Translations under genes and position numbers: made by a program
The notes under the pieces: generated by a model
Seen by the model: the letters and a program-made list of their open reading frames with translations, nothing else
What the model was told of the DNA's origin: nothing
The model's database searches: none
Assembly (NCBI GenBank): GCA_024280975.1
Contig: JAMXLQ010000265.1
Location: forward strand, 1 to 16,162
Reading direction: 5' to 3'
Length of the DNA: 16,162 nucleotides
Origin: Methanosarcina sp.
GTDB lineage: Archaea; Halobacteriota; Methanosarcinia; Methanosarcinales; Methanosarcinaceae
In this document: piece by piece, positions 6,511-13,985 of the stretch
How positions within the stretch are numbered: the stretch's first letter is position 1
Layout: each line of letters begins with the position of its first letter

Positions 6511-7863
6511 CTAGTTTTTAGGTCTCAAAATTATCTGTTCCTCAAAATGCCTAAGCCGGAAGTTAAGCAAAAAGACTGTGTAAATTACCAGGCCTGCAAT
6601 CAGGAAAGAGGTTCCGGCAAGCATTTCGTATAAAAGACCGCCCAGGATAAGTCCGGTGATGCTGGCAAGGCCTCCGAAACTGCTGGCAACCCCCTGTATC
6701 GTACCCTGGTACTTTCTTCCTGCAACTTTTGATAAAAGGGAGAGAAAAGAAGGCCACATAAGTCCGTCTCCAAGTGCGAAAAATCCTGCTGCAAGGTAGG
6801 TAAGGAAAAGATTTCCGGGGATGAGAAGTAGAAAATTTGTACCTAATATAAGACTTCCGAAAATTATAAGGGTTGTATCCGAATGTTTTCTTGAAACCCT
6901 GGGAAGTATGGTGCTTTGTACTATTATCAGGAGTCCGCTAAGCAACGTAAAGTAAACGCCCATTTTTGCAATGGTCCAGTTGAGAGCTGAGATTGCATGC
7001 AGGGGAAAAGCGGTATAGAATACATTGTAACCAAGATCAATTAGGAAGTACAGGCCCAATATATAGGAGATACCTGGAAGCCTCAAGACCTCTCTGAAGT
7101 CGGGTTTCTTTATTTCCTTTGTGGTTCTGCATTCCCTGATCTCATAACCGAAAATTTTCAGTACATTCTTAACTTCTTCGGGTCTCTCAAGAGTGCACTC
7201 TTTACTTTCGGGAACATAAAATACGATCAGCAATGTTCCAATAATTGAGATTATTATTGCTCCTAGAACGGGAGCTACATCCCCATACTCTGTTACACTT
7301 AGTACTCCGGCAAGGGCAGGCCCAACTATAAACCCAAGGTTCTCGGAAATCGACATCTTTCCGAAGTTCCGACTCCTATCCCGTTCTGTAGTAATATCGG
7401 CCAGATAAGCATTAGCTACCGATACATTTCCTCCGGTCAGCCCGTCAAGAGCTCTGGCAAAAAAAAGCACTGCAAGCGGCAGAGTAACTGTAAAAGTCCC
7501 TAGGAATGTGGAATCTATTTTAAAAAGGCTTACAACCGGAAGAAAGAGAACTCCGAGAAAGATAATCCATGAAAGCAAAGTTCCTAGCTGGCTTAAAAAT
7601 AGGATTCTTTTACGGCCGTAGGTGTCAGACCATCTTCCCAGAATAGGAGCTCCTATTAGCTGGAAAGCCGGATACATTGAGCTTGCCAGTCCGTAAATGA
7701 AAGCATTCCCTCCCAACCGGCCAACCAGAAAGACCAAGAAAGGGAGTACAATGCTGAATCCGAGCGTACCTATAAAATTGACAGCAAGGATTGGAAGGAG
7801 AGAAATTTTTTCTCCGGGATAAGGACCTGAGTTGTTTTTCGGGCTTTTGCTTTCCTTTTCCAT
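6511..7863 (-). CDS. MFS (TetA/drug:H+ antiporter-like) exporter
   Basis: This 450-residue, 12-helix major facilitator protein is probably a proton-driven exporter in the cytoplasmic membrane. The motif A loop GRWSDTYGRKRIL is at residues 77-89, between helices 2 and 3. The segment RALDGLTGGNVSVANAYLADIT, about 136-158, matches the helix 4-5 region of the TetA-like drug:H+ antiporter group. A long central loop rich in charges (about 218-258, ESKECTLERPEEVKN onward) separates the two six-helix halves. The N-terminal 20 residues are polar and cytosolic. The ATG at 7863 has GAGG seven bases upstream. The substrate cannot be read from sequence: drugs, sugars and other small molecules are all possible. 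It lies 115 bases below a small zinc-ribbon membrane protein on the same strand and converges with copB, but nothing shows it handles copper. Confidence 0.88.
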   Translation of the reverse strand: MEKESKSPKNNSGPYPGEKISLLPILAVNFIGTLGFSIVLPFLVFLVGRLGGNAFIYGLASSMYPAFQLIGAPILGRWSDTYGRKRILFLSQLGTLLSWIIFLGVLFLPVVSLFKIDSTFLGTFTVTLPLAVLFFARALDGLTGGNVSVANAYLADITTERDRSRNFGKMSISENLGFIVGPALAGVLSVTEYGDVAPVLGAIIISIIGTLLIVFYVPESKECTLERPEEVKNVLKIFGYEIRECRTTKEIKKPDFREVLRLPGISYILGLYFLIDLGYNVFYTAFPLHAISALNWTIAKMGVYFTLLSGLLIIVQSTILPRVSRKHSDTTLIIFGSLILGTNFLLLIPGNLFLTYLAAGFFALGDGLMWPSFLSLLSKVAGRKYQGTIQGVASSFGGLASITGLILGGLLYEMLAGTSFLIAGLVIYTVFLLNFRLRHFEEQIILRPKN

Positions 7864-7978
7864 GTTTCCTCAGGGCTCGTTTTCGGAAACCTCTTTATCC
7901 AGATCTTCAGGTTCCCGTCTCCTTTTTCATAAGCAGGTATACTCAGCTTTCAGACAACAATCACTTTTTAAGGATAGT

Positions 7979-8311
7979 TTACTCTTTGATTCTCAAAATA
8001 TCAGCCCAGGCCTGTCTTCCACACCTCGGACACCTCAAGTACTTTTTATTCACACCATTCGGGCTGATAAAATCTTCAAATCTTGAAACCTTGAACACTT
8101 CGCCGCATCTAGGACAGAGATAGGCAAGGTTTTTTGCATGCCATGCTACAAGCAGAGCAAGGCCCCCGAATATTATCATAAGCCAGAGATACCAGTATCC
8201 TGGAAGAAGGAAAAACGATGATACCGTAACTAATGTTATGAACGCAAAAAGCACCTGAACCGTTCCGTACCAATTGCTTTGCGTAACTTCCCGATATCTA
8301 TTTCGGGTCAT
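7979..8311 (-). CDS. Two-helix membrane protein with C-terminal zinc ribbon
   Basis: This 110-residue protein has a short basic N-terminus, two hydrophobic segments (about residues 15-37 and 41-58, the second flanked by Trp), and a soluble C-terminal zinc ribbon with two identical knuckles, CPRCG at 66-70 and CPRCG at 94-98. The basic N-terminus and even number of helices put the ribbon in the cytosol. The ATG at 8311 is preceded by an excellent ribosome binding site (GGGGGTGA, 4-5 bases away), and ATTAAATA on the minus strand near 8370-8378 is a plausible TATA box. It is the gene before the MFS exporter and could share its transcript (115-base gap). I recognise no named family. A partner or quality-control role at the membrane is conceivable but unproven. 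Confidence 0.8.
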   Translation of the reverse strand: MTRNRYREVTQSNWYGTVQVLFAFITLVTVSSFFLLPGYWYLWLMIIFGGLALLVAWHAKNLAYLCPRCGEVFKVSRFEDFISPNGVNKKYLRCPRCGRQAWADILRIKE

Positions 8312-8626
8312 AGCTCACCCCCGGTTCTACTCCTTTATCGAACACTCAATACTAGAATAGGATTTGCGGCTATTTAATGGCAATCTTTTTACAAAAAAGG
8401 CTTGACCGAAAAATTATCTATTTGGATTAAAGCGTGGAAAATTCTTTAAAAGCTGCAAAGTGTCATAAAAACCTTTATGAAGAGGTAAAAGTTAAAAAGA
8501 AAGAGAAAAATGCCTGTTGCCTGAAGTAGTAGGTTTGAGTTGATGTTAACGTTAGCAGCCAGTTTACTGAATTACCTGTGCAGCAGAAAAATAAAGAGAT
8601 TCCGAATGAAGTCCAGTCACACTTCT
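8312..8626. other. Spacer without recognised genes
   Basis: It carries the presumed promoter of the zinc-ribbon membrane gene (minus-strand ATTAAATA at about 8370-8378). Overlapping plus-strand frames to the right are low-complexity translations of the adjacent minisatellite and the 107-residue gene. No RNA gene was seen. Confidence 0.5.
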
Positions 8627-8697
8627 TTTCAGTTATTTCATTTCAGTTATTTTATTTCAGTTATTTCGTCTTTACTATCATTTCGTCTTTACTATCA
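8627..8697. repeat. Composite minisatellite: three 14-bp units then two 17-bp units
   Basis: TTTCAGTTATTTCA-like 14-mers occupy 8627-8640, 8641-8654 and 8655-8668 (1-2 differences). They run into two identical 17-mers (TTTCGTCTTTACTATCA) at 8664-8680 and 8681-8697. The second repeat type overlaps the end of the 107-residue gene, whose TGA stop is at 8678-8680, so slippage would change its C-terminus. Confidence 0.9.
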
Positions 8698-9001
8698 GTC
8701 CTTCAATTGTATCTCCGGAGTACCAGACCAGAACCTCCAGGCGTTCAGAACATTTGCAAAAAGCATCCTGCACAGAGACTTGAGTACCAAGATCCGGATT
8801 GTCCAGATGCCTCCAATCATCTTTAACATAGAGCCATAAACTTCTTGCACTGCCTGCGGGATAAGGTAACAGTTCAAGCCAGTATCTGGTTGCTATTCCA
8901 GTTTCCACAACTTCTACATGTTGTTCTACTGTCTGCGGATTTTCCATAGCATCAGGCAATTTTTTAGGCGAACTCACAGATTCCGTCAAGCTGTCTGTCA
9001 T
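8678..9001 (-). CDS. Unrecognised 107-residue soluble protein
   Basis: No family was recognised. The first 25 residues are polar and low-complexity (TDSLTESVSSPKK). The rest alternates hydrophobic and polar residues as in a beta-rich domain, with aromatic clusters RYWLELLPYP and SLWLYVKDDWRHLDNPD, and ends VWYSGDTIEGLIVKTK. It contains one CKC pair (about residues 82-84) and no membrane segment or signal peptide. The ATG at 9001 has GGGGGT about 7 bases upstream, a good ribosome binding site, which is the main reason to trust this frame. The last five residues and the stop lie within the 17-bp tandem repeats, so the C-terminus is probably variable between strains. It lies downstream of pheS on the same strand, but the strong terminator between them suggests a separate transcript. 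Confidence 0.65.
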   Translation of the reverse strand: MTDSLTESVSSPKKLPDAMENPQTVEQHVEVVETGIATRYWLELLPYPAGSARSLWLYVKDDWRHLDNPDLGTQVSVQDAFCKCSERLEVLVWYSGDTIEGLIVKTK

Positions 9002-9172
9002 TATTTACCCCCACTTATTATATTACTAACCCACATTCATATTTGATTTTACCAGATTAGTATATTATGTAATACATATTTACTAAGGAAGGTATGTTTA
9101 GAAACTAAAGTAGGGTAAGGCTTATTTTCCCCAAATTTATGGCCTTGTCACCTATTACTTCTTATTTTGAGA

Positions 9173-9209
9173 TTAAAAATAAAAATATTAACCTGAGAAT
9201 ATCAGGTTA
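9173..9209 (-). terminator. Hairpin and U-tract terminator of pheS
   Basis: The perfect 8-bp stem TAACCTGA (9189-9196) / TCAGGTTA (9202-9209) with loop GAATA lies 17 bases past the pheS stop. On the minus strand it is followed by ATATTTTTATTTTTAA. This is a textbook intrinsic-terminator layout. In archaea the U-tract alone may suffice. Confidence 0.75.
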
Positions 9210-9226
9210 CAGTCCTCAATTAGATC

Positions 9227-10705
9227 TCAGGTTCTGCAAACTTCACTTTTCCTGAGCCAGTCAATGTCAGACTGATACAGGAGTCTGAGGTCTTTAAGCC
9301 CCAGTTTCAGCATTGCAAGCCGGCTGACTCCCAGTCCCCAGGCAAGGACAGGTTCTTTAATTCCTAAGGGTTCAGTAACTTCTTTTCTGAAAACGCCTGC
9401 ACCTCCAAGCTCAACCCAGCCCAGGCCATCTACATAAACCTCGGGTTCAACACTTGGTTCAGTGTATGGGAAATAGCCAGGACGGAAGCGAACTTCTTCG
9501 AATCCCATTCTGTGGTAGAATTCCGCAAGTAATCCGAGCAAGTCTGCAAAAGACATATCCTTATCCATTACAACGCCTTCGAGCTGCTCGAATTCCGGGG
9601 TATGGGTAGGGTCGATTGTTTCCCTGCGGTAAGCCCTATCAATGCAGAAAGCTTTTACAGGCAGTTCAGGATTATCGGCGAGGTATTTGACAGTGACTGA
9701 AGTTGTATGGGTTCTCAGCACATTACGTTTTGCAAGTTCTCTGTCCCAAACTCCTCCCCAGCCGCAGGAATCAATATCTCCTCCGCATTCATGCATTGCG
9801 GCTACCTTTTCATAGTATTCTTCCGGAAGCCGACAGGTGCTATCCAAATGAAAAGTATCCTGCATATCCCTTGCCGGATGGTCCTGAGGCTGGAAAAGAG
9901 CGTCGAAATTCCAGAAAGAACTCTGGATAACCCCGCCTTTAATCTCGGTAAAGCCCATCTCCAGAAAGATCTGACGCATCTGTTCTATAAGACGCCTGTA
10001 AGGATGGATTTTAACTCCATAAAGAGGTTTGGGAGTAATATCAAGACGGTAAGGCCTGAACTTTTTGTCCTTCCAGTCTCCGCTTTTCAACAAATCTGGT
10101 GTGAGTTGAGCAATTTCCTCTTCAAGTACAAGGCCCTGGGCTGCAAGCGCATTTCCTGCATCAGTTATAGAAACAGTCCTGAACTTTTCTTCGTGTTTTA
10201 TGACAAGTTTGCGCTTGAGCAGGTCTTTTATTGTCCCTTCATCAGATCCGAGATCTTCAAGGGTCTTCGCTTTGCCTGCAAAAGCTGTAAGAGTTTCTTC
10301 ATCTTTTCCTGCACACACTTTTCCGGAAGGCACCATTAAGCCGTTTTCGACTTTTGCCCATCCTTTTTTTACGAGCCAGCCGGTCGCAATCCCTACCATT
10401 TGCGGAGAAAAATGATTCCTAAGTTCCTCAAGCGAGGTCGAAACTTTGAGGAAATCAATTATCTGGCGCTCCGGAAGCCCTTTTTTCGTATACTGTTCCC
10501 CTTCTTTTGTAAGAGAATAACGTTCCAACACCTTTTCAGAGACTGAAGCCAGCCCTTTTTCCGCAAGCATGAAGGCCGCCTGCATCGCCGCGTCTACCTG
10601 CAGCCCTGATTTTTCCTCCAGGCTTTCGGGAGTTGCAGACCCCAGTGCTTCAAGGGCAAGCAAGACTTTTTTCTCGTTAATTGTGAGGTTTTCCTGAACA
10701 CTCAT
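9227..10705 (-). CDS. pheS: Phenylalanyl-tRNA synthetase alpha subunit
   Basis: This 492-residue class II synthetase subunit attaches phenylalanine to tRNA-Phe together with PheT, which is not in this window. Residues 1-200 form the archaeal/eukaryotic-type N-terminal extension of winged-helix units (EKKVLLALEALGSATPE, EEQYTKKGLP-like segments), thought to contact tRNA. The catalytic core follows: HPYRRLIEQMRQIFLEMGF (motif 1 region), HPARDMQDTFHL and the VRFRPGYFPYTEPSVE segment (motif 2 and Phe pocket), and GLGVSRLAML at about 457-466 (motif 3, with the class II Arg). The ATG at 10705 is preceded by AGGATGTGA. A TATA-like box at 10747-10754 in the 69-base gap from trpS suggests its own promoter, although read-through from trpS is possible. 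Length and motif order are normal. Confidence 0.97.
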   Translation of the reverse strand: MSVQENLTINEKKVLLALEALGSATPESLEEKSGLQVDAAMQAAFMLAEKGLASVSEKVLERYSLTKEGEQYTKKGLPERQIIDFLKVSTSLEELRNHFSPQMVGIATGWLVKKGWAKVENGLMVPSGKVCAGKDEETLTAFAGKAKTLEDLGSDEGTIKDLLKRKLVIKHEEKFRTVSITDAGNALAAQGLVLEEEIAQLTPDLLKSGDWKDKKFRPYRLDITPKPLYGVKIHPYRRLIEQMRQIFLEMGFTEIKGGVIQSSFWNFDALFQPQDHPARDMQDTFHLDSTCRLPEEYYEKVAAMHECGGDIDSCGWGGVWDRELAKRNVLRTHTTSVTVKYLADNPELPVKAFCIDRAYRRETIDPTHTPEFEQLEGVVMDKDMSFADLLGLLAEFYHRMGFEEVRFRPGYFPYTEPSVEPEVYVDGLGWVELGGAGVFRKEVTEPLGIKEPVLAWGLGVSRLAMLKLGLKDLRLLYQSDIDWLRKSEVCRT

Positions 10706-10746
10706 GTAATAATCACATCCTGATATTCGTGAAGGTCTTAAATTGG

Positions 10747-10754
10747 TATATTAT
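10747..10754 (-). promoter_or_regulatory. TATA box of pheS
   Basis: Minus-strand ATAATATA lies about 45 bases before the pheS ATG, giving a leader of about 20 bases that contains the AGGATGTGA ribosome binding site (10713-10721). It sits in the trpS-pheS gap. Confidence 0.45.
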
Positions 10755-10774
10755 GAGATTTAGTCCTGTAAAGT

Positions 10775-12163
10775 TTACTTTTTGTAGATTATCTTATACT
10801 CATCGAGCCGTTCCCTTGCAAGCTCCCGTTTCTCCTGATGATCTTTAAGGAACTCATACATCTTTTCGGCTGCGAGCTGCTTACATGAGCCGCACATCCT
10901 GGTTCCTGAGATGCATTCCTGCCTGATCTCAAGTAGTTCCTTATCGTCTCCAAGCAGATGGAAAAGCATTAGTTCAAAGACTGAACATTCATCAGGTTTT
11001 CCGCCCAACTTCTTCTGCTCTTCAAGTGTTACACAGCCTCCGGTTTTTGCTCTCTTTACTTTTTTTGCGCCTTCTTTAGGGTCATCAGTAAGAGCTATAT
11101 AGCTATCAGGAGCACTGCTCGACATTTTTCCTCCCTGCAGCCCACTCATAAAGCGATGATAGGTAGATGCAGGAGGAATAAAGGCGTAACCTCCGAATTC
11201 AGCTGCCACTTCTCCTACAACTTCTTCTACTATTTTTGTTGTAATTTCCTGTGGGTTGCTGGATGAGCATATTTTTTTGTAATTCTTTTTGTTGTTTTCA
11301 TCTAAGTACTGGTTAATGGAAACTTCGAGAACATCCAAATGAGCTTCGTAGAGTTTTACATTTCCCGGAATACGTTTCTTGAGCTCCTGAAGAGCCTCTT
11401 TCTGAGCGGCTTTTCCCCGGACGCTCAGGTATCTCCGACCTGTTTTTGTGTCTTCTCGTTCCTCTATCCTGAACATATTCATCTTGCCTGCAAGCCCTCT
11501 TGTAAGGCGGAGGTGAGGATCTTGGTCTGGACCGACAGGAACTACAACCGGCTTTGGGCCCCCGAATTCTTCGAGCTGAGGCTGGAGGATATCTGCAGCC
11601 TGAGTTGCCACACTGATCATATGGGAGAGGTTTGTTTCTCTCGAAAAACCATAGATCGCACTCAGTTCCGAGAAATTGACCTTGACCCCGAGTTCAAATG
11701 CCAGGTCTTTGACACTTTCACAGCCTGACTGGAAGTAAATAAGGCCATCGGGCTTAAAACCGAGGGCAATAAGGCTTAATATATATTCATCTACCCCAAT
11801 TTCCCTGCATTTCTGCCAAGAAAAGCCGCGTACCGAAAAAGCCTCCCTGTCCGCAATCCCGACAAAGGCCGACGCTCCCATTTGCTGGTGCCAGATTATC
11901 TGGTCCATAACCATCTTGTGCCCGAGGTGAACCTTCCCTGAAGGCATAAAACCGTCCATAACTGAAAAAGGAGCACCTGTGCGCATGGCCTCTACAATTT
12001 GTCCATAATCACGATGTCCGAAGATAACTTTTCTCCGCATGTACATGTTTGGAGAAGGAATTTCCGGAAGAATCTCGTCAAAAGGAGAAATCCCGAATTC
12101 TTCGAATAACTTGGAATAGTCAGTAATGTCGCTTGAACTCCATGGGTCAAGTTTGGTATTCAT
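10775..12163 (-). CDS. trpS: Tryptophanyl-tRNA synthetase, archaeal type, with an internal insertion
   Basis: This 462-residue class I synthetase charges tRNA-Trp. The HIGH-type motif is PSGKVHLGHK at residues 74-83 and the KMSKS motif is GGKMSSS at 344-350. FGGPKPVVVPVGPDQDPHLRLTRGLA (200-225) and FIPPASTYHRFMSGLQ (328-343) are typical archaeal/eukaryal TrpRS blocks. In short archaeal TrpRS (about 370-390 residues) those two blocks are nearly adjacent. Here about 90 residues (roughly 230-322, starting FRIEEREDTKTGRRYL and rich in Lys/Glu) separate them. The C-terminal anticodon-binding part holds a CGSCKQ segment near residue 424. The ATG at 12163 has GAGG six bases upstream, next to a possible hairpin in the leader. 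It precedes pheS on the same strand with a 69-base gap. Confidence 0.96.
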   Translation of the reverse strand: MNTKLDPWSSSDITDYSKLFEEFGISPFDEILPEIPSPNMYMRRKVIFGHRDYGQIVEAMRTGAPFSVMDGFMPSGKVHLGHKMVMDQIIWHQQMGASAFVGIADREAFSVRGFSWQKCREIGVDEYILSLIALGFKPDGLIYFQSGCESVKDLAFELGVKVNFSELSAIYGFSRETNLSHMISVATQAADILQPQLEEFGGPKPVVVPVGPDQDPHLRLTRGLAGKMNMFRIEEREDTKTGRRYLSVRGKAAQKEALQELKKRIPGNVKLYEAHLDVLEVSINQYLDENNKKNYKKICSSSNPQEITTKIVEEVVGEVAAEFGGYAFIPPASTYHRFMSGLQGGKMSSSAPDSYIALTDDPKEGAKKVKRAKTGGCVTLEEQKKLGGKPDECSVFELMLFHLLGDDKELLEIRQECISGTRMCGSCKQLAAEKMYEFLKDHQEKRELARERLDEYKIIYKK

Positions 12164-12468
12164 AAAGTCCCTCGTAAGCTGCCAGTTTTCTAAGGAAATG
12201 CCTTAGGCAGACAGCTTTTCCTTGTTGAAAATAATTAAAGATAAGAACGCAGTTCCAGCTAAACTGCTCTTTAAAAATACCTGCTAATATGTAAATGTTT
12301 ATCTTCGGGCAGGCAGTTCCAAGCTCGCATTGGCTTTCTGAAAGTAAGCTGCTTTTAACTATCCTAGCCTACCTCCCGACTAAAAGCAGGTAAAAAGGAA
12401 TATAAATGTACCAGAGAGAAATGCTAGCGAGAAATACCGTAAAAGGATATCCTATAACTTATCATATT
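12164..12468. other. Spacer between trpS and the radical-SAM-like gene
   Basis: Besides the trpS leader structure it has an inverted repeat GCAGTT/AACTGC (12249-12254, 12262-12267; loop of 7), followed on the minus strand by a T-rich run (12225-12248). This could end transcription coming from the radical-SAM-like gene or be part of the trpS promoter region. No gene was found. Confidence 0.4.
12176..12217 (-). promoter_or_regulatory. Possible structured leader of trpS
   Basis: In the trpS leader an inner hairpin CTAAGG/CCTTAG (12190-12195 and 12201-12206, loop of 5) is enclosed by GCC/GGC (12181-12183, 12206-12208, sharing one base) and by AAGCT/AGCTT (12176-12180, 12213-12217). The foot of the stem is two bases from the GAGG ribosome binding site (12170-12173), so folding could affect ribosome access. 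The pairing is seen in sequence. Regulation is inferred. Confidence 0.35.
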
Positions 12469-13680
12469 TTACTTTCCACAAACTTTTTCAAAAGGATAAG
12501 GCAGCTTTGCTCCCTTCGGAATCCTGTCAACTAAATTTAGAAACTCTGGATCGTGCATCGGACTCAAGCTTTTCTGCTTCTGAAAGTAGGGATAACTCCT
12601 GATTTTCTGCCAGGCTTCTTTTAGAGATTCCTCTTTTATGTTCCCAAAACTAAAGGGCGGATAAGGGCCAGCTTTTACGTCTCCACCTGCCGTTATATGC
12701 ATCCAGCGTCTCCCTTCCATTGCGCCCACCATCTGACCTTCAAAATAAGTGTTTGCAAACATTCGAGGCCCTTCTGGACTTGCGTTTATTCTATGGTACA
12801 TCTCAAGGATACTTTTCCTATCCTCATCAGTGATTACAGGTTCATTCCTGTTTTTAGGCATTGCTTCCCATACTGAGAATTCATGCACCCCGAGTTCCGA
12901 TGCGAGGGTGTAGAGGGCTGGAAGTTCCTGTATATTTGAAGGAGATGCATGCGTTGTCATTACAACCATAAGCCCGGCTTCAAGTGCCAGTTTTATGGCA
13001 GAAACAGCTCGTTCATATGCTCCCTCGGACTTTCGGGCAGCGTCATGCTTTTCAGGATCAGTTGAATAAATTCCAACCATCAAAGAGTGAAGCCCGGCTT
13101 CTTTCAGGCGGAAAGCAGTTTCTCTTGAAAAATCTGTTCCCCATGTAGAACAGTTTACTATAGCACGTTTCTTATCCACGTACTTGATTAGCTCAAAAAC
13201 CTCTTCCCTCAGTAAAGGATCATTTTCGGTAAATGTGATAATGAAAGAACCAAGTTCAAGAGCTTCATCTATTATTCTTTTTATGGTGCCTGTATCCAGT
13301 TCGTCTGCAGCTACTACTGGCGGATATCTTGAATTATTCTGGCGGGTAAGTTCAATAGATACGGTTTCTGGGATATATTTTCCAAGAGCAATCTGTATTT
13401 CTGCAAAAATAAGGCGCTTAAAAACTGAACTTGGTATTGGAGGGAGCCAGGCCGAGGCAATGACTTTATCTTCCAGTACGAGGGCTGGTTTCTCCTCCCT
13501 CAGGCGGGAGTTAATCATTTTCAAGACAGGGCTGCAGGCTGCTCTCAGGGTTCCGTTTGCTATAAGCTCCAGATTATCCTCTGTATGCCGAAGGCTCACT
13601 GATATTCCGGGAATGGAAAGGACTTCTATATTTTTATTATTCAATGGAGCTTCTGGCAGATTCTTTTTTTCATGAGCCAT
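12469..13680 (-). CDS. Radical-SAM/SPASM-like protein lacking all iron-sulfur cysteines (probable pseudoenzyme)
   Basis: This 403-residue protein aligns by eye with radical SAM/SPASM proteins, but the cluster sites are gone. The first strand SIELTR (108-113) should be followed by CxxxCxxC; instead it reads QNNSRYPPV, putting Asn115, Tyr119 and Val122 at the three cysteine positions with spacing unchanged. The SAM-binding GGEP after strand 2 is ENDP (152-155, in ITFTENDPLLREE). Later barrel segments are well kept: RAIVNCSTWGTD, LMVGIYSTDPEKHDAARK and ALEAGLMVVMTTHAS. The C-terminal GDVKAGPYPPFSFGNI (333-348) matches the SPASM start but has Gly338 where Cys is expected. The N-terminal 105 residues include SAWLPPIPSSVFKRL. 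The frame is intact and free of stops, so it is not a decayed gene. It could be a scaffold or a SAM/peptide-binding regulator; substrate unknown. The upstream gap of 305 bases holds a minus-strand TATA-like TTTTTATC near 13790-13797. Confidence 0.85.
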   Translation of the reverse strand: MAHEKKNLPEAPLNNKNIEVLSIPGISVSLRHTEDNLELIANGTLRAACSPVLKMINSRLREEKPALVLEDKVIASAWLPPIPSSVFKRLIFAEIQIALGKYIPETVSIELTRQNNSRYPPVVAADELDTGTIKRIIDEALELGSFIITFTENDPLLREEVFELIKYVDKKRAIVNCSTWGTDFSRETAFRLKEAGLHSLMVGIYSTDPEKHDAARKSEGAYERAVSAIKLALEAGLMVVMTTHASPSNIQELPALYTLASELGVHEFSVWEAMPKNRNEPVITDEDRKSILEMYHRINASPEGPRMFANTYFEGQMVGAMEGRRWMHITAGGDVKAGPYPPFSFGNIKEESLKEAWQKIRSYPYFQKQKSLSPMHDPEFLNLVDRIPKGAKLPYPFEKVCGK

Positions 13681-13985
13681 TTCTCACACATTCCTTTCTT
13701 GCACTTTTCTGCTTCTACTGGTAATTGACTGGCAGATGTCTTTAATAAGCCATAGGCTTTTCGGAGACCGAATTCCATTAAGATCGTGATAAAAATTTCG
13801 AACTTAAAAAGTAAGTTGAACAACGCTGGAGAATATAAAAGAAGGCAATGCCTGAATATAGGATTTTAGTCTTTAATTTCTCGGATATTAAGTAATCCCT
13901 AAAAATGAGAACTTAAGCTGTCCGGGCACAAAAACTTAATTGAGAAGTAATCGGCCTGGACTGCTTTAATGAAAAAAGCTTAACC
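13681..13985. other. Spacer between aIF2-beta and the radical-SAM-like gene
   Basis: It holds two minus-strand TATA-like boxes (about 13790-13800 and 13834-13843) that could drive the radical-SAM-like gene, and near its right end an A6 run (13972-13977) that is a U6 tract on the minus strand just after the aIF2-beta stop, a likely archaeal U-tract terminator. No gene was seen. Confidence 0.45.

Noticed and set aside
8540..8839. Overlapping plus-strand frames of 82-99 residues
   Set aside because: They translate the minisatellite and the antisense of the 107-residue gene into low-complexity Phe/Ser-rich peptides.
9707..10339. 210-residue plus-strand frame
   Set aside because: It lies antisense to pheS, which has complete synthetase motifs. 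It is a frame shadow of that gene.
13184..13675. 163-residue plus-strand frame, Ser-rich
   Set aside because: Antisense to the radical-SAM-like gene; Ser-rich composition is typical of shadow frames here.
13641..13823. 60-residue minus-strand frame overlapping the start of the radical-SAM-like gene
   Set aside because: It covers the promoter/leader region and overlaps the true start out of frame. It has no family resemblance.
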